Shown here: positions 12,287 to 12,674 of the stretch, in pieces | Layout of the letters: each line of letters opens with the position of its first letter | Numbering within the stretch: position 1 is the stretch's first letter | NCBI GenBank assembly: GCA_964636945.1 | Contig: CAZWVH010000075.1 | Coordinates: 1 to 12,674, forward strand | DNA: 12,674 nt | Source of the DNA: CAZADA01 sp964636945 | Lineage (GTDB): Bacteria; Pseudomonadota; Alphaproteobacteria; Caulobacterales; Maricaulaceae | Direction of reading: 5' to 3' | The notes under the pieces: model-generated | Told to the model about the DNA's origin: nothing | What the model saw: only the letters and a program-made list of their open reading frames with translations | Databases searched by the model: none | Made by a program: the position numbers and the translations under genes

Positions 12287-12674
12287 TTACGCCGACCCCT
12301 CAGTTTCGTCTTCTTGATCAGGCCTTCATACTGATGAGCCAGCAAGTGTGACTGAACTTGGGAGACGGTGTCCATGGTCACCGTGACAACGATCAACAGG
12401 GATGTCCCACCGAGATAGAATGTCTGCAGATTCATTTGCCCAAATAGGAAATCGGGCAGCACGCACACAAACGTCAAATACGCTGCGCCAATCACGGTGA
12501 GCCGCGTGAGCACATAGTCGAGATACTCCGCCGTCTTCTTGCCGGGACGGATCCCAGGCAGAAAACCGCCATACTTGCGCAGATTGTCGGCGGTGTCCTC
12601 TGGGTTGAAGACGATGGAAGTGTAGAAGAAGCAGAAGAAAATGATCATCGCCGCATAAAGCAGCAGATAGAGCG
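12283..12674 (-). CDS. secY: Protein translocase subunit SecY (C-terminal part; N-terminus outside the window)
   Basis: Only the last 129 residues of the SecYEG channel subunit are present; the gene runs off the right edge. The visible part starts inside a hydrophobic helix (LYLLLYAAMIIFFCFFYTSI), then has the strongly conserved cytoplasmic segment FNPEDTADNLRKYGGFLPGI ahead of RPGKKTAEYLDYVLTRLT. The last two transmembrane helices (about GAAYLTFVCVLPDFLF and FYLGGTSLLIVVTVTMDTVS) and a basic cytoplasmic tail ending KLRGRRK follow. The protein forms the inner-membrane pore for Sec-dependent secretion and insertion. The stop overlaps the adk start by four bases. No sign of damage; the truncation is only the window edge. 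Confidence 0.97.
   Translation of the reverse strand, partial: LYLLLYAAMIIFFCFFYTSIVFNPEDTADNLRKYGGFLPGIRPGKKTAEYLDYVLTRLTVIGAAYLTFVCVLPDFLFGQMNLQTFYLGGTSLLIVVTVTMDTVSQVQSHLLAHQYEGLIKKTKLRGRRK

Noticed and set aside
1..12674. CRISPR array, insertion sequence, phage, toxin-antitoxin or other defence system
   Set aside because: I saw no spaced direct repeats, transposase, integrase, tRNA-attachment site or recognisable toxin/antitoxin pair. Every gene-length stretch is accounted for by core genes or two small membrane proteins.

Overview
The window comes from the chromosome of a GC-rich alphaproteobacterium. The evidence is the ribosomal/RNA polymerase gene order secY-adk-rpsM-rpsK-rpoA-rplQ with no rpsD between rpsK and rpoA, a bacterial ATP12-type F1-ATPase chaperone, and a PccB of standard alphaproteobacterial form. 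The run of degP, rarA, crcB, an RluC-type pseudouridine synthase and ATP12 next to the ribosomal block is reminiscent of the Caulobacterales/Maricaulales (Hyphomonadaceae-like) lineage. That placement comes from remembered gene order and has not been tested by a search.

All sixteen recognised genes lie on the minus strand, so transcription runs from right to left. From the right edge: the C-terminal end of secY (12283-12674, cut by the window edge), then adk, rpsM, rpsK, rpoA and rplQ (12286 down to 9275). These encode the Sec translocon channel, adenylate kinase, ribosomal proteins S13, S11 and L17, and the RNA polymerase alpha subunit. A 236-base gap (9039-9274) follows, then a divergent PiT-like permease (7845-9038).

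Next is a compact cluster that looks like one transcription unit: a periplasmic HtrA/Do-type protease, the AAA+ ATPase RarA, a GNAT acetyltransferase, the fluoride channel CrcB, an RluC-type pseudouridine synthase, a small single-pass membrane protein, the ATP12 chaperone and a small two-helix membrane protein. Two of these junctions are ATGA stop/start overlaps, one is a 20-base overlap, and the other gaps run from 23 to 70 bases. After an 84-base gap with several inverted repeats comes the carboxyltransferase subunit of propionyl-CoA carboxylase (135-1667). The last 134 bases at the left edge hold no gene but contain a strong hairpin.

I see no mobile element, CRISPR array, tRNA, rRNA or phage gene, and no convincing plus-strand gene. 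This is mostly an ordinary core-genome region. I do not see evidence of a previously undescribed multi-gene system. The points worth a second look are small: two unrecognised small membrane proteins, a divergent PiT-like transporter, hairpins at several gene junctions, and a possible promoter plus attenuator between adk and rpsM.
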